NCBI GenBank assembly: GCA_002104935.1
Contig: MCGT01000007.1
Location: 248,001 to 312,000, forward strand
Origin: Hesseltinella vesiculosa
Lineage: Eukaryota > Mucoromycota > Mucoromycetes > Mucorales > Cunninghamellaceae
Length of the DNA stretch: 64,000 nucleotides
Direction: 5' to 3'
Part shown: piece after piece, positions 21,836 to 33,668 of the stretch
How positions within the stretch are numbered: position 1 is the stretch's first letter
How the letters are laid out: each line of letters begins with the position of its first letter
Notes under the pieces: model-generated
What the model saw: the letters and a program-made list of their open reading frames with translations, nothing else
Database searches by the model: none
What the model was told of the DNA's origin: nothing
Translations under genes and position numbers: made by a program

Positions 21836-24800
21836 GGCTTCAAGAGAAAAAGAAAAAGAAAAAAAAAAGGTGAAGAAGAAGAAGAGAAGAAAAAAATCAG
21901 GGAGGTGAGAAAATAAGGTGAGAAAAAAAAAATCACAAAATCATTTTAGGATTAAGGTTCAAAGGCGATTGTTTCTTTCTAATTTGTGCCAATTGAAAGT
22001 CAGGTCCAAGGCTTTTGCTGTTGCGATCAGCGAAAAAAAAAAATGACATTTGTGAAATGCTTCCGCTTTGATCATGTGACAACACGGCTCTCGTTGAGCC
22101 GTTGATTTGCTCATCTTTTCGGCTTGCCGAGTTTTCTTCTGCTGGAAAACATCTCGGTCGAGAGCAAGCGTGTCCCCAATATTCGTTTTTTTTTTTAAAT
22201 AGTGTGTGGAGATCATCGGAGCGAAGTCGTCCTATCTATTGCTTGAATTGGTAGGGAGGAAAGCTGAGGACATGTGGCGATGGATGGATTTGGTTAATTT
22301 TTTTTGAACGACTGGATGATCATTGGGTGGTTCAGGGTCAAAACTCCAACAAAAGGCGGGTTCTCAAATTCGAAGAATCCTAAACCTAATCCCCTCATTT
22401 TTTCTGTAGCACTTTGTAAGACTTTGACAACGTTTTTGGAAGGAACACCCATATTTATCCTTTTTTTGGTCCTTTTTTGGCCAAAGTCTGTTGTCTCGAT
22501 ATGAAAGAAAATTCACAGAAACCATAGAACAACAACACAGTGATGTGTTGAGCCAAAAAAAAAAAAAAAAAAAAAAAAAAAAGATTCCCACCACCGCTCC
22601 TTTTTAGTGGCGATTGAATCAAGGACGAGACAAAAACATAGGCGCGGGGCTATATTTTTATTCTCCTTGATATCTCTTTGCTTGCCAACACTGACCCTTC
22701 TACAGTGGTGAATCTATGTTTTAAAAATGAAAAAGACGTGTTTCTCTAAGCCAGAAAATGCAGGCAAATGACACAGGGGATGGTGTACATCACGTGAGGA
22801 ACCCCCTCCCTCACTCGCTCATTTTTTTTCGAAAATGACTGGGAATCAATCCTACCACCGATTTACCATTTTGGGTGAGTTTGATCACGAGCAACTTTAA
22901 AAAGGGTAACTGACATGCTGATTGGTTTGATCAATGACATGTCGTCTTCGTTGACCAATCCCAGCAAGCACATCCCTCCCACTTCTTGGATCTCTTTTGA
23001 TTGATCCCCGACATCTACTTCTTTTTCAATTTTTTGTTTGTTGCCCTGAAAAACTAAATCAGTGAAAAGGGGGAACATGAATGAGGCTCAGCGTCATGCA
23101 AAAAAAAAAAAAAGAAGAATGAGAAAAAAAGGGTACAGAATAATTACCACCGTGCGAACAACCTTATCTTTTTTTTTTTCCAGCCTGGTCCAGTTTTGTT
23201 GAAGGTTCGATCTTTTTTGGGAAAAAAAGGACCAGTCCCAAAATATAATGTTTCAAATCGTCTTAACCAGAGAACCAACCCTGAGAACAAACACTAGAAA
23301 TAGGAAGCTGCTTCCCATGTGTTGATCAGGGTGCGTTTGACCGTGGAAAAATAGTATAAAACGACACGTATCCCTCTACAACACGCTCCCGTGACCACGA
23401 CTCCACTCGTAGGTATTACCCTGGTGGTTGAAAATGCATCTCTTCTTTATGAAATTCGTTTTTCTTCTGAATGCTAGGCCCAGGCCATGCTCAAAACAGA
23501 AGTGCCTCCTCGGCTGATTTCTTTTTTTTTCTCGCTTGAATCCGAGTGATTTGATTTTCCAGGGCCGAGTGGAGGAATACGATTGGCCAGGTCAGCGGCC
23601 GAGGTCGATCTTTTTTTTTTTTTTTTTTTTTTGTTGACGTCCTTCTTCACTCAGCTATTCATCTTTGAATGCTGTTTATATAGTCCAAGTCGTCCGATGG
23701 ATCGTTACCAACAGTAGAATCGTTTGGGTAACCCTAACCGATAACACTGATGATATAAATACTTTTTTTTGGGAAAGTCTTGCTGGTCTTACCCATCCTT
23801 ATGATGGAAGATTGGAAAGACGTTTGGGCTGTATTGTTATCATCTTTCTGTTTCTAGGTGTTTTACGGAAACCGTTTTTCCTGGAAACTAAAAAACTATC
23901 GAAATGAAAACGTGGCCTCGGAATCTACTTGTTGGATTTGCTCCCTTATGGAGCTCTCGATGCATTGGACGGCGCACTTGAATGGCCTGGCTTGACTCGG
24001 ATCCTGTCTTGGACACAAAGTATGGAAACGGCTGTTGGTTTGATAGTTATCGTTGATCTTCGTATAGACTTGACCTCACCCGTCAAAGAGCTGTGCTCGC
24101 TGTCTATCCATCTCTCGATCGGCTTGAACTCGCCATGTATCAGACGCTCTTTACTTCCGAGCTAGACCGTTTGGTCTAAAGGCTAAGATCGGGCCTGGCA
24201 CTTCTTTTTTTTTTCCTCCCCCATGCTTGGAGAGGTCTTCGTCCTGGGGAGGACGGATCTTTCTCATTGAAAGTGAACAAACGTCCAAGCACTCTACCAT
24301 ACTCCCACTGAAAATAATAATAAAAAAAGAATCGATGATGACGAGGCCGTTTAGATAAGAATGCGGCTGCGTCGACGCCTTGGCGATGTTTTTTGGAAGG
24401 GTGTTTGGTTCGGAAGGTTTCCCAGCGGTCCAGGAGTGATGGGCCACCATTGGATTCATAAAAGCTTTGGTCACAACGAACATTTTGCTGATGCAGACTT
24501 TGGATAGGACGTCTTTGGCTTCATTTACATTCCGTGTCGTTTGCTTTGAAAGTTATCTTGCGGGCTGCTTCTCATTGGTAGGACCAGTATCAATGCTTTC
24601 CAAGCAAGAGATAATTGTAGATTGCATCACCATCCTTGATGGGTTGGTGTGACTCGTCTTCCACGGGCCATTGACTGAAAAAAGCCATTTTCCTTGAACA
24701 CGGAGAGTCATCCACGTCATCCCTCTTGGCAAGGACAGAAAGCCGCCTAGTAACCAGCGACGGGTCCAAGCTCCCGGTCACAGCTGTCTACTATAGATTG

Positions 24801-25134
24801 TAGGCCAGGAGAACCTATCAGTGTGTCCAAATCATAGTTGAGGGTGTACTGACGGGTTGTTCCGCCAAATTTTTGCTTCGTTCATGCTTCCGAGGCTTGT
24901 GTGATGGACATCTTGCTGTGGAGGCCTTTGAATGTGACTTGGCAGTCGCGTAGACTTCCAATAAAATGGGCATTTTCTGTTTTAGCAAAAAAAAAAATAA
25001 TAATAAAGGAGGGGGGGGTCTTTTCTGATTTTGGCGAACTGCTAAATCATTTCCAGGCGGGCGAGAAAGTGAATCGTGAAAACGATTTCCTCCTGCTGTC
25101 TGAGAGAGTTTGTGGACAGATACCGTAAACTTGA
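21836..25134. other. Gene-poor region, no convincing gene
   Basis: 3.3 kb with many homopolymers, including a ~30-A run (22555-22582) and T-runs (23610-23632). A short inverted pair, ctggtcc at 23185-23191 and ggaccag at 23230-23236, could form a hairpin. Protein-like scraps appear at 23900-24170 (plus) and 24150-24780 (minus), but they are broken by stops and frame changes and match nothing I know; they may be remnants of mobile or family genes. No tRNA was seen. Confidence 0.4.
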
Positions 25135-25912
25135 TAAATTTGGGGTGAATTTTTTAATCAATTTTGCACTGTGATTTTTGATCAAGAGGACCTGGGGGTT
25201 GGTTCCCTGGCGAAAATGGCAGGTTTTTCATTGTCTTTTGCTGGGGGGATTGGAGGGATCAAAACGAAACTGATTAAAAGCTGGCTGGGTGACCTTCACC
25301 AATGGACCTCATTTTTTTCAGAACTATTCTCTTCGTTCCTTTTTTTTTTTTTTTTTCAAAATCAAAAAAAAGGGACAGCCATATTCAGTCTCCGCGCAGT
25401 ACTTTTCATGCACGCAGGACGATTGGCGTCAGTGAGAGTAGGTGTCCTCTTGTACAAAGTTGGACTGCTATTGTCAACCACGACATGATCATGGTACTGA
25501 CAGCAAATTGGACTTTTTTGGATTTTGATTGCTTTGGAGAATTGCGCGTGCCAGCCAGGATTGGATCGGTGCTGTCGGAAACTGAAAATGGCCATCCATT
25601 TTTTTTTTTTTTTTGATTTGAAAAAAAAAAAAAAAAAAGCTGCACAGCACTTTTGAGTGATTGGACCGATATGAAATTTTGTATGGATTCGCAAATACAT
25701 GAATGATGATGGTATGGAAAAAATAAGGTCGGTTGGTAAAGGTTGCCCAGCCAACTTTTGATCAGTGACGATTTGGCGCCGCCCGTCCCTCAGCTAAAAA
25801 CAATGAAAAATCGCCCATTTTCGCCAGGGAACCCCCCAGGCCATCGGATCAAAAATCACAGTCCAAATTCGTTTTAAATAGTTTTAAATAAATTCACTCC
25901 AAATTTAGCACA
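25135..25912. mobile_element. MITE-like element with long terminal inverted repeats
   Basis: The left arm begins near ataaatttggggtgaattt (25137-25156). It continues actgtgatttttgatc, ccctggcgaaaatggc, tttttcattg, then gattaaaagctggctggg. The right arm, read on the minus strand from about 25910, shows the same blocks in the same order. Both arms continue into a T-run/A-run and a block like agccatattcagtctccg against ggccattttcagtttccg, so the arms are roughly 250-300 bp each. The centre is short and has no transposase. This is the architecture of a non-autonomous DNA transposon or foldback element. Arms are diverged, so it is not recent. A partial copy lies at 3776-3900. Exact ends and target duplication were not determined. 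Confidence 0.65.
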
Positions 25913-27395
25913 CTAATACAGATGGATGAGAAATGACCTCGATGTGAATAAGAACTCTCTCAGGCAGCGGGGGGAAGAGCCAGAAGGCTGGCAACATGCC
26001 ATCAAGGTTTGGCACTGGATTTTATTGGACGATTCAAGCCCGGTGTAATTTTTGTGACCAGAATTTCTCAAAAAGGTCTCGTCATCTATCGGCTTCCACC
26101 TATTCACCTCAAATGGGCAGCACCCAGCACATGAAGAGGGAAGAGAGTGGATAAAATCACAGGTCATGTAGAAGAGGAGGTGCAAGTGCTCAGCCATTTT
26201 GCCACGAGATGACCAGATCGATGCTGATCCAGTTATGGCTGGAAACCACGACTCAAGAACAGAAAAACCACGCGTAAGAAAGCAAGAGACAATGAAAGAA
26301 CGAAGTATTTGTGGGGGATGGCACCTTTTAGTTCACTTCTCCTATTCGATGAAGATGATTTTGTTTACTGCTAGAGAAAGACAGGCGTGGCCAGCTAATT
26401 TTTTTTTTTTTGTAGGTCACTGACATCATCAGAGAAGGCAATATTAAAACAAAGGTGGCCTCACCTGTTGGTTATGCTAACGCACGCTTCCAATTCCCCT
26501 AAATCTCTCTTGCATCCATTTTCTCCTATAGCCAGCCAATGTTGGTTCACGAGAATGTCTCTCACACTTTTTTTTTTTTTTTGCCAATCACTCCTACGGC
26601 TGACGTGGTTCAATAATACAGTAGGGGGTGACATTTTTCACTCATTCACATGGTGCAGGTGCAGGCCATGATTTTTGCGCGTTTGCATCGGAGCAGCTGA
26701 CCAGGAAAAGGAAATAGATTTTGATGCTGAAAACAAAAGGGGAGTTTCAATACAAGACATACATAATGCAATGCTTACGGTAGGTTTAAAGTGAAGCAAT
26801 CCATCACGGAGGTTGTGTAAAGGATAGGGGGCCATGGTGCTGTTACAATGGGATGTCCTTGATGTAACCTGGGCAACACCGACCATGCAGACAAAAAAAA
26901 AACGCAGTGCGTTCCTATTTTTGCTCAATGAAATCATCCCCGAGAAAACGACCCTTTGATATGCATAAACTAAAGGGGAGAGCCGTGTTTCAGCTCCTTG
27001 CCCTTTAATTTACTAACCAACACAACCTGCAAAGTGCAAAAAAAAAAAAAAAAAAAAAAAAAACGGTATGCAAGCGACGTCCATTCGAAAAGGCATACCA
27101 TAGGCCTTTTTCAAAGAGCGAAGGCTGTTGATAGTCACAGGCTTTGATCATGTGCTTGATCCATGGACCTCCTGTTAGGAAGCATTGTTCATGCTATGGA
27201 ACCGTGGTTGATGAAGGTTAAAGTGAGATCGGCAGGATTTTTGTACCGCTTTTTTTTTTAATTTCGCGCGCGCAAAAAAAAAAAAAATTAATTTAAAAAA
27301 ATGGGGAGGGAGAGTCACGAAAAAAAAAAAAAAAAAAAAAAAGTGGTGGGCAAAAAGGAGCTCGTGGTATGCAATATTTTTTTTGGAGGGGGGAA
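25913..27395. other. Gene-poor region, no convincing gene
   Basis: Holds T- and A-runs (26567-26583, 27038-27063, 27282-27293, 27321-27342). On the minus strand at 26640-26930 there are intron-like signals (GTAAGC donor near 26777, TTTTCAG acceptor near 26727) around a short Met-initiated stretch, but the joined peptide of about 45 residues is unrecognisable. I do not call a gene. Confidence 0.4.
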
Positions 27396-28962
27396 TCACT
27401 GAGAGGTAGATGGGAAAGAGGTATCATTCATTGAGGAGAGCGCGGCTTGTTGCAATTGGTCGAGAGAGGGAGGTGAGCCGACGAGGGTGGTGGAGAGTAG
27501 AGCTTCGGTGGATTTCCTTTGTGGCTGTTGCTGCGACGAGGAGGGGGAGGAAGGTGGAGGAGTGTGGGTGGGCGCATCAGCATCCATGTCGGTAGCAACG
27601 GGACATGACGGAGAATCAAACTCGTCGACCATCATTTCATCGACGGGATCAATGGCCACGCTTGCATCCAGATCCGAGTACGTGCGGCACAGGGGGCATG
27701 AGAAGCCGGGGAAGTTTTGTTGCAGGATAGGACGCAGGCACCGGTAATGGAAGATATGCGAGCAGGGGGCGATGAACAGTGCTTGGCCCGGTCCCATGAC
27801 GTATAAACAGATGCAGCATTCTTGGATGTCGATGGATGAGCTGGAAGAGGACGACCGGGAGGGTGAATGGTGATGATGCTGGTGGTCAGAGGTGGCCTCG
27901 GCGGAAGATGGGCGGCTGGGGGGAGGTTGGGAATAGGCGCTGAGGTTGCTCTGGGTGGTGATGTGGCTGTTCGCATGCGTTGCTGAGCTAGAGATGTTGG
28001 AGGCATCCGGGATTTTTGAGGCAGTGAGGCTGGATCGGCGGAGGCAATGCTTCAATTGTCGAAAGGCAGCACGGCTAAAAGCTGTCTGCTGTACCTGGGC
28101 GGCCCGGTCGACTTCAAAACGCATCCTGACAGCTCGATACATGGGCTGGACCCCACCTTTATAATCCACACCCAGTTGAATTAGGTCGCCATCCTGAATG
28201 GTGAAGGGTCGGCTACTGGTATTGGCTGGCGATAATCTGGCGCGATTCACAAAAGTGCCACTGGAGGACCCTGAATCCTTGATATAGATCTATTGAGTGA
28301 AAAAAAGTGCTTCAGTTTTTTTTGTTTTTTTTTTTAGGACAGCTCCTTGACCTGGAACCTGCTGATTAGTTTATTGTGTCTCGCTCACTCTCTTGCCTCG
28401 ACCTCCCTCATCCCCTGCTTCTCCTTTTTTTTTTTTTTTTTTCAACATGTTTGTGCCTGTTTATTATCTCCTTTTTTCCCAGTACACCCAATCGTTCGCT
28501 CTGCCTATTTTTTTTTTCTTTCGACAGTGTCCCCTTAAAACTTACCCGACCATCTTCTTGCCATATTTCAGCATGACACCGACTAACAACTTTAGACTTG
28601 AATGACAAACGATCAGGGCTAGAGTTGCGGTCACTGTATCGTCCTAGTTTCAACACCACACCAGAGTGAAGTGTTCGGTCAATGACGTCAAATACAAAGC
28701 AGCGAGTGGCCAAACCGACATTGGGAACCAGACGAATTCGATGTTCTTGTACAACCGCCCGGGGAGGAGGAACAGCGGAGGGCGTAGGAGGAGACGGAGT
28801 TGTTGCCTCTTGCTCTTCCACAGTGATCGTTTGTCGCTGTTCGCTATTAGACATGGTGTGACGATGGGTACGGCGCAAACTTGCAAAGCCTCGGGAGAGC
28901 AGTGGTGAGCTATTCATATGGGTTGAGCTTGTTGATTGACTTCGTAGGCGACCGTTTGGCAT
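27396..28962 (-). CDS. FHA-RING E3 ubiquitin ligase (Dma1/RNF8-like)
   Basis: Two exons (28962-28546, 28289-27396) give 436 residues. An FHA domain spans the splice: VVLKLGRYSDR, FKSKVVSRCHAEIW, IKDSGSSSGTFVNRARLS, with the Arg, Ser/Arg-His and Asn needed for phosphothreonine binding. A Ser/His-rich linker follows. Then comes a RING finger with CCICLY, APCSHIFHYRCL and CPLCRTY. An acidic, Ser/Gln-rich tail ends the protein. FHA plus RING in this order is the layout of fungal Dma1/Dma2 and animal RNF8/CHFR, ubiquitin ligases that link mitotic checkpoint and DNA-damage phosphorylation to ubiquitylation. An alternative start is the downstream Met at residue 37. Very secure for domains. Confidence 0.9.
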
Positions 28963-29311
28963 GACAACAATGACAAGCGAACAAAAAAGAAAAGGGAAAA
29001 GAGAGAAAGAAGACTTAAAGGAGTATAAAAAGATCTATGAAAAAAAAAAAAGTACAAAAGAGTGAACTAGTAATAAAACAGAAAAAAAAAAAAAAAAGGA
29101 GGTTAAGAGTGGAAGATGAGAAAGAGAAAGAAAAAAAAAACCAAAGTGTTTTGGAGTAAACGAAATAAAAAAGGATTCAAGGACAAGCCAGCGGGTTCCC
29201 CTTTTTTTGTCCAAAAAGGAACCCCGCCGTTAGAAAATTCATGCACGGAGAGAGTTCATGACGACAAAGAAAAACCTCCTTGATTTATTTTCTTGCAAGA
29301 ATCATCATATA
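28963..29311. other. Intergenic, A-rich
   Basis: Promoter side of the FHA-RING gene (minus) and 3' flank of the PRCC-like gene. Contains several A-runs (29040-29051, 29081-29097, 29130-29140) and a short inverted pair around 29200-29225 (aacgggtt-like / aaccccgcc). No gene. Confidence 0.4.
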
Positions 29312-30576
29312 TTAAAAGCCTGGAAACAAAAAACATTGAGTAAAACAGGTTCCTTTTTTTGGGTAGATTCCTTACCATAACGGCGACGAGCTTCATTTTT
29401 AACAATACGTTGCTGAGCATATTGGTCTTCCAAGGTTTGCTGCATATTTCTTGCTTGGGCTGCCAACGCCATAATATTGTTCTTTTTCTTTTGCAGGGCA
29501 TTTGCTTCCATCTACCGCAGAGCGTCAGTAAAATTAAAATGACAATGGCCTCCGTCTTACCGAGGGTCCCATCAGATCAGCGGGTAACTTGGGCTGTGAT
29601 TCCATGGCTCGTCTTCTCCAATCTTCACTGGGTAACATATCCGTCTGATTAAGATCAACAATTTTGACACCTGCATCCTCACCACGGCGTTTTCCACCGA
29701 GTTGACTAAGCTATAAACAGAAAGAAAACAACCGTGGATCAGCCCACATTTCAAATCCACCTCCTTATTTTTTTTTTCCTTTACCACATCCGAATCCAAG
29801 GTTTCATTGTGAGAAGCACCGTCGCTTTGCTGTTCATAGTATTGATAGTAGGCAGCGTACGCATTTGGATCAGCACCATATGCATAGATGGCATTTGGAT
29901 CGTCAAGTTCCACCTGTTCCGCCGTCTGTTGAGTCTTCTCTAATGTCGTTGGTCTTGTTGGCTGTGATGGCTTGGCTTTGGAGGTTTCCCGAGCCTTTCC
30001 TTTCAGTTGATGCCCTATTGTCCGTCAAAAAAAAAAAAAAAAAACGAGTGAGACAGCCGTCGACGGACCTCCCACAAAGAACTTGCCAAGTTTGAAAAAT
30101 GAGCCGGCATGGCTGGTGCTGATATGCTCTTCCTCATCGTCGTCGTCGTCGTCTTCCTCTTCCGCCTCCTTTTCTATCATGTCTTGGGCTGCCGTTGACA
30201 CTGGCAGTGCGGGCAATGTTGGTTGTGGAGAAGGTTTGGCTAGCGCAGAGCCATGAACGGCATGGGCAACAGCCTTGGCGGAGGAGGATGGTGTTGGTTT
30301 CTTGAAGAGCGAGTTTTTAGGTGCCGGCAACAGATCGGTCAGACTGGCACCTTTGTTGGCCACCTTTAATCGCTTTTTGGGTTGATCGTCCTCTTCGTCG
30401 TCTTCAAGATTGTGCTGATCAACAGGGACATAAAAGACGGCTTTCTTTTGCTGGATGGGACGTTCCTGCTTCTGACTTTTTGGGGGTGGAAGCAGCTGAG
30501 ACAGCGTTGATGTGCGTTGAGGTTGGTCATCTTCAGAATCTGACCCACTGCTATCGTAATTAGCTACCAAAGACAT
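29312..30576 (-). CDS. PRCC-like nuclear protein
   Basis: Five exons (30576-30069, 30014-29785, 29710-29561, 29511-29376, 29319-29312) add to 343 residues. The N-terminus is acidic and disordered (NYDSSGSDSEDDQPQ) and an Asp/Glu run lies near residue 150. The middle is Tyr/Ala-rich (AIYAYGADPNAYAAYYQYYE), like the proline/tyrosine-rich part of PRCC. The C-terminus is the conserved PRCC end: a helix with NNIMALAAQARNMQQTLEDQ closing with RRRYGF. Human PRCC associates with spliceosome components and MAD2B; the fungal role is inferred. The last exon is only 8 nt and encodes the final Gly (part), Phe and stop. Confidence 0.82.
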
Positions 30577-30743
30577 GGTTGAATATATAAAAAAAAAAAA
30601 AATGACGGAAGAGAAGTGTGGTTGGAGCCTGGCGGAGCCAAAAGTCACATCAAGCCTTTTTTTTTTTCGTTTGTAGGCCGCTTGTTTTGTTTTTTTCTCT
30701 CTCTCTTTTTTTTTCCAGTCGTTTGTTATTTTTGCTAGTGATC
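30577..30743. promoter_or_regulatory. Short divergent promoter, PRCC / mitochondrial uS2
   Basis: 167 bp separate two divergent start codons. It contains an A-run next to the PRCC start and CT-rich stretches next to the uS2m start. It must carry both core promoters. Confidence 0.45.
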
Positions 30744-31690
30744 ATGGCCAGTCGTTCATTCATCCAAGCATTAGCTTCCAAGCAGCCTTTGTATAGACTA
30801 TCAAATGGTAAGGCGCTGTGGCATTTGTCCTTGGAAAGGCGAGGTGCATGTTGACTGACCTTTTTTTTTTTAAAAAAAAAAAATATAATATAAAAGTTTG
30901 CACTCGATCTTTCACCAGCAGCGTTGTCCGATGCCAACAAGCTGCTACCGAACCCATCGTCCCTTCTTCTCCTGACGATTTGAAGAAACCCATTCGACAC
31001 AGTGTCCGCGCTAGTGAGCCAATCACCCCATACAATATGACAATTGCCAAGCTGCTTGCCGCCGGTCTCCACTTGGGCCATTCCACCAGTCTGTGGGAAC
31101 CCTCCACCCTCCCATTTATCTTTGGTACCCGTGAAGGCATCAGCATCATCAACTTGGAACATACCTTGGTATACCTTCGACGGGCCTGCAACGTCGCCCG
31201 GGAAGTCGCTCTTCGTGGAGGCAACATTCTGTTCATTGGCACTCGCCCTGGCTTCCAAAACCTGACGATCGATGCTGCTCGTCAATGCGATGGCTACCAC
31301 GTTTCCAGCAAATGGATCCCTGGCACACTGACCAATGCTCACCAAGTCCTTGGTCGTCATGCCCCCCCTGATCCTGAAGATCCCGGTCGCCCTCCCAAGA
31401 CCTACAAGCCCGACTTGATCGTCCTGTTGAACCCCCTGGAAAACCCCATTGCCATTGCCGAAGCCCAGCTCAACAAGATCCCCATCATCGCCATCACCGA
31501 TACAGATTATGATCCTCGCTTGGTCACTTACCCTATTCCTGCCAACGATGACTCTATCCGCGGTGTTGAATTGATCGCCAAGGTCATCTCCACAGCAGCA
31601 AAGGATGGTGTCTTCCGCCGCAAACAGCTCCTGGACCAACAAGAAAAGGCTGCCAAATTCTCTAGACAACAACACCAACAACGACGCTAA
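30744..31690 (+). CDS. MRP4: Mitochondrial small ribosomal subunit protein uS2m (Mrp4)
   Basis: Two exons (30744-30807, 30897-31690) give 285 residues. The N-terminus is rich in Ser, Arg and Lys (MASRSFIQALASKQPLYRLS), a mitochondrial presequence. The body is ribosomal protein S2: LLAAGLHLGHSTSLWEP, FGTREGISIINLEHTLVYLR, then GGNILFIGTR, DLIVLLNPLEN, and IPIIAITDTDYDP. The last few residues are Gln/Arg-rich. It belongs to the mitoribosome small subunit. The intron is short (89 bp) and ends in an A/T-rich AAAAG acceptor. Confidence 0.92.
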
Positions 31691-32687
31691 AAAAAATATC
31701 TCGCCCTCCCTCACTTCCATCACCCTCTCTTTTGCATATACACACCCTCTCTTTTTCTTTTTTTTTTCCGGATAGATTTGTAAGATACGAGTAAATAAAA
31801 AAAAAAAAAAGATGTACCAGCTCCAGATTGCAATGAATTTGTGCTTCTGCGGAGAGGCTCCCATCGGCTGCCCAGATTTTTGGACAGCCAATGGATTTTT
31901 GGGACAGCACCTGCACTTTTTGCCTAGTCACCCTACTTTTTGCGTACCTTTTTTTTTTTCCTAAGCGATTTTTTCTATAATGCCATGCACCGTACAAGTG
32001 AATCGGGTCAAGGTGTCCTACAAAAAAAACATAGACTGGGTTAAAAAGCTATCCTGTCCAACCTTTTTTTGGGTTGTCCGATTTTTTTTTTTTTTTTGCT
32101 GCTTGCCGTCGACAATGGTAAAACTTGGGTAAAAATAAATACATCGAGTCGATGACAATCTTTTCCATATTTTTGATTTCGACAATTTCAAAAAAGAGGC
32201 TACCGGAAAAAAAGATTTCAATGGTTCAACCAGGCGGCGGGGATTTTACTTGGGATTGGGCAGCGGCTGTATGAGAACTGCCTTGGGCGTTCTACCCGAG
32301 CTCTCTGGTAAGGCGATCACTGGCTAGCTGATCAAGCTATACTTGATTTCAGTCAAGATTATTTTTTTTTGCTAGCAAAGGTGCAGGCTCAATTTTTTTT
32401 TTTGGCAATGGCGCCAGGTGAGTCAGGACCTACCATTTTTGGCAATTAGTACAACGTCCGCTTTCAGCCGCCGATCCGAGGACGGCCAATGATGACGTCA
32501 CTATCTCGACGATGGATGACAGTTTTTATGGCATTCCTCTCCATTTACGCATCCCCGGGACCTAAAAACGAGCATACACAACTATTTACCTATTGTCATT
32601 GTAAAAGTGATGTATTTGGGCCTGTTTTCGCGCAAAAAAATTGGTGGAAAATTTCTGGAGGCTCAGTATCCCGAGACGCCCCGACAA
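31691..32687. other. Intergenic, no protein gene seen
   Basis: 3' flank of the uS2m gene. Homopolymers at 31798-31810, 31950-31960 and 32081-32097. A gtcaaggtgtc..ggttaaaaagct stretch at 32008-32050 faintly resembles the element arm at 3820-3855 but is too weak to call. Confidence 0.4.
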
Positions 32688-32760
32688 GGCTTTGTGATGT
32701 AATCGGCTAGCATGTCAGACTCTGAATCTGTATATCCGAGTTCGAGTCTCGGCAAAGCCT
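32688..32760 (+). tRNA. tRNA-Gln (anticodon CTG)
   Basis: A 73-nt cloverleaf. The acceptor stem GGCTTTG pairs with CAAAGCC. The D stem is ATGT/GCAT and the T arm is CCGAG-TTCGAGT-CTCGG. The anticodon stem is CAGA/TCTG, with a T-T mismatch at 27-43, around loop CTCTGAA, so the anticodon is CTG (reads CAG, glutamine). No intron. The A box and B box are internal. Discriminator base T at 32760; CCA is added post-transcriptionally. Confidence 0.9.
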
Positions 32761-32762
32761 TC

Positions 32763-32767
32763 TTTTT
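32763..32767 (+). terminator. Pol III terminator of tRNA-Gln
   Basis: TTTTT begins two bases after the tRNA 3' end, the normal RNA polymerase III stop; a further T-run lies at 32771-32779. Confidence 0.7.
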
Positions 32768-33125
32768 GGACTTTTTTTTTGCCAATTGGCGTCATCGCTT
32801 AATTTTTCCCAGCATCGGTTCTTGGCAGTCCGCAGACGCCTCTGGCTACGAGAAGCGATCATGTGTTGTGGAAGTCTTTGTCTCACAGATAGAAAGGCAC
32901 CTAAAAACACACACACAGACTCCTTTTTTTTATCTTTTGACGTAGTAAATCTATGCAGAGAAAAAAAAAAGTCATCCCTTTTTTTTTTTTTTTTTTTTTT
33001 TGCACAGTGTTTTGAGTGGTGTTCTTTTGGTGCGAGCTTGTTGGTCACTACAAGTGGGTCGTCTTGGCGGGATTGCTCACGACATCCACCAAGAGCCAGT
33101 GCTCATCCTATCGTTCAGGCTGTTA

Positions 33126-33521
33126 TTAGACAATCACAGCCAGTGCATATGAATCTTGGCGCGTTAGGACCCATTGCTTCGTCCTAGCCATAGACTTCTC
33201 TGTCGTCTCTCGACGCAGTCGTACCATGGCGGCTATGGTGTCCGTTAAATGATCTGGCATTAGCTCAAAAAAATAGGCCCGCTCTGGAAAAGGTGCAACG
33301 ATCTTCCATCGAGAACCTGCCTCCTCTCCCCTGGACAACAAAGTGACCTCATGTAGCAGGATGGAACTGGGTAGGCTGCGTTTACAAAAGGCGATGAAAG
33401 CCTTGGCTGAACTCAAAAGTTTCGAGGTTTCGACATCAAGATTTGCTACAATGCTTGAATGAATTCGAGTGGTTATGTCATTCCTGCTTGCCTGGCAACT
33501 TCCGGATTCCCAAACGACACT
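33126..33521 (-). pseudogene. Open fragment of unknown protein, no start codon
   Basis: A minus-strand frame is open for about 132 codons from a TAA at 33522 to its stop at 33126. It reads like protein (VANLDVETSKLLSSAKAF, RWKIVAPFPERAYFFELM, then AAMVRLRRETTEK). It has no ATG at its 5' end and no clear acceptor. It may be a relic or an exon of an unresolved gene. I do not recognise it. Confidence 0.3.
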
Positions 33522-33668
33522 TTATTGACATTCAGAAGTGGAGAGAGTGTAAAAAAAAAAAAAAACCTGTGAGATAAAATGAGTGATGTGCAAGGGTGGA
33601 ATCATGGAATTGGTTGAGAAGATGATAAAAGGTGGCGTGGCGATATATTAAACAAGAGGGATTGTCGT

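Noticed and set aside
26638..26937. Possible two-exon mini-gene on the minus strand
   Set aside because: Splice-like signals exist but the joined peptide (~45 residues) is unrecognisable and short.
30650..31891. 413-codon minus-strand frame over the uS2m gene
   Set aside because: Exact antisense of a conserved mitochondrial ribosomal protein; composition follows from the plus-strand codons.
31930..32100. Possible further copy of the inverted-repeat element arm
   Set aside because: Only short matches separated by homopolymers; below what I can support by eye.
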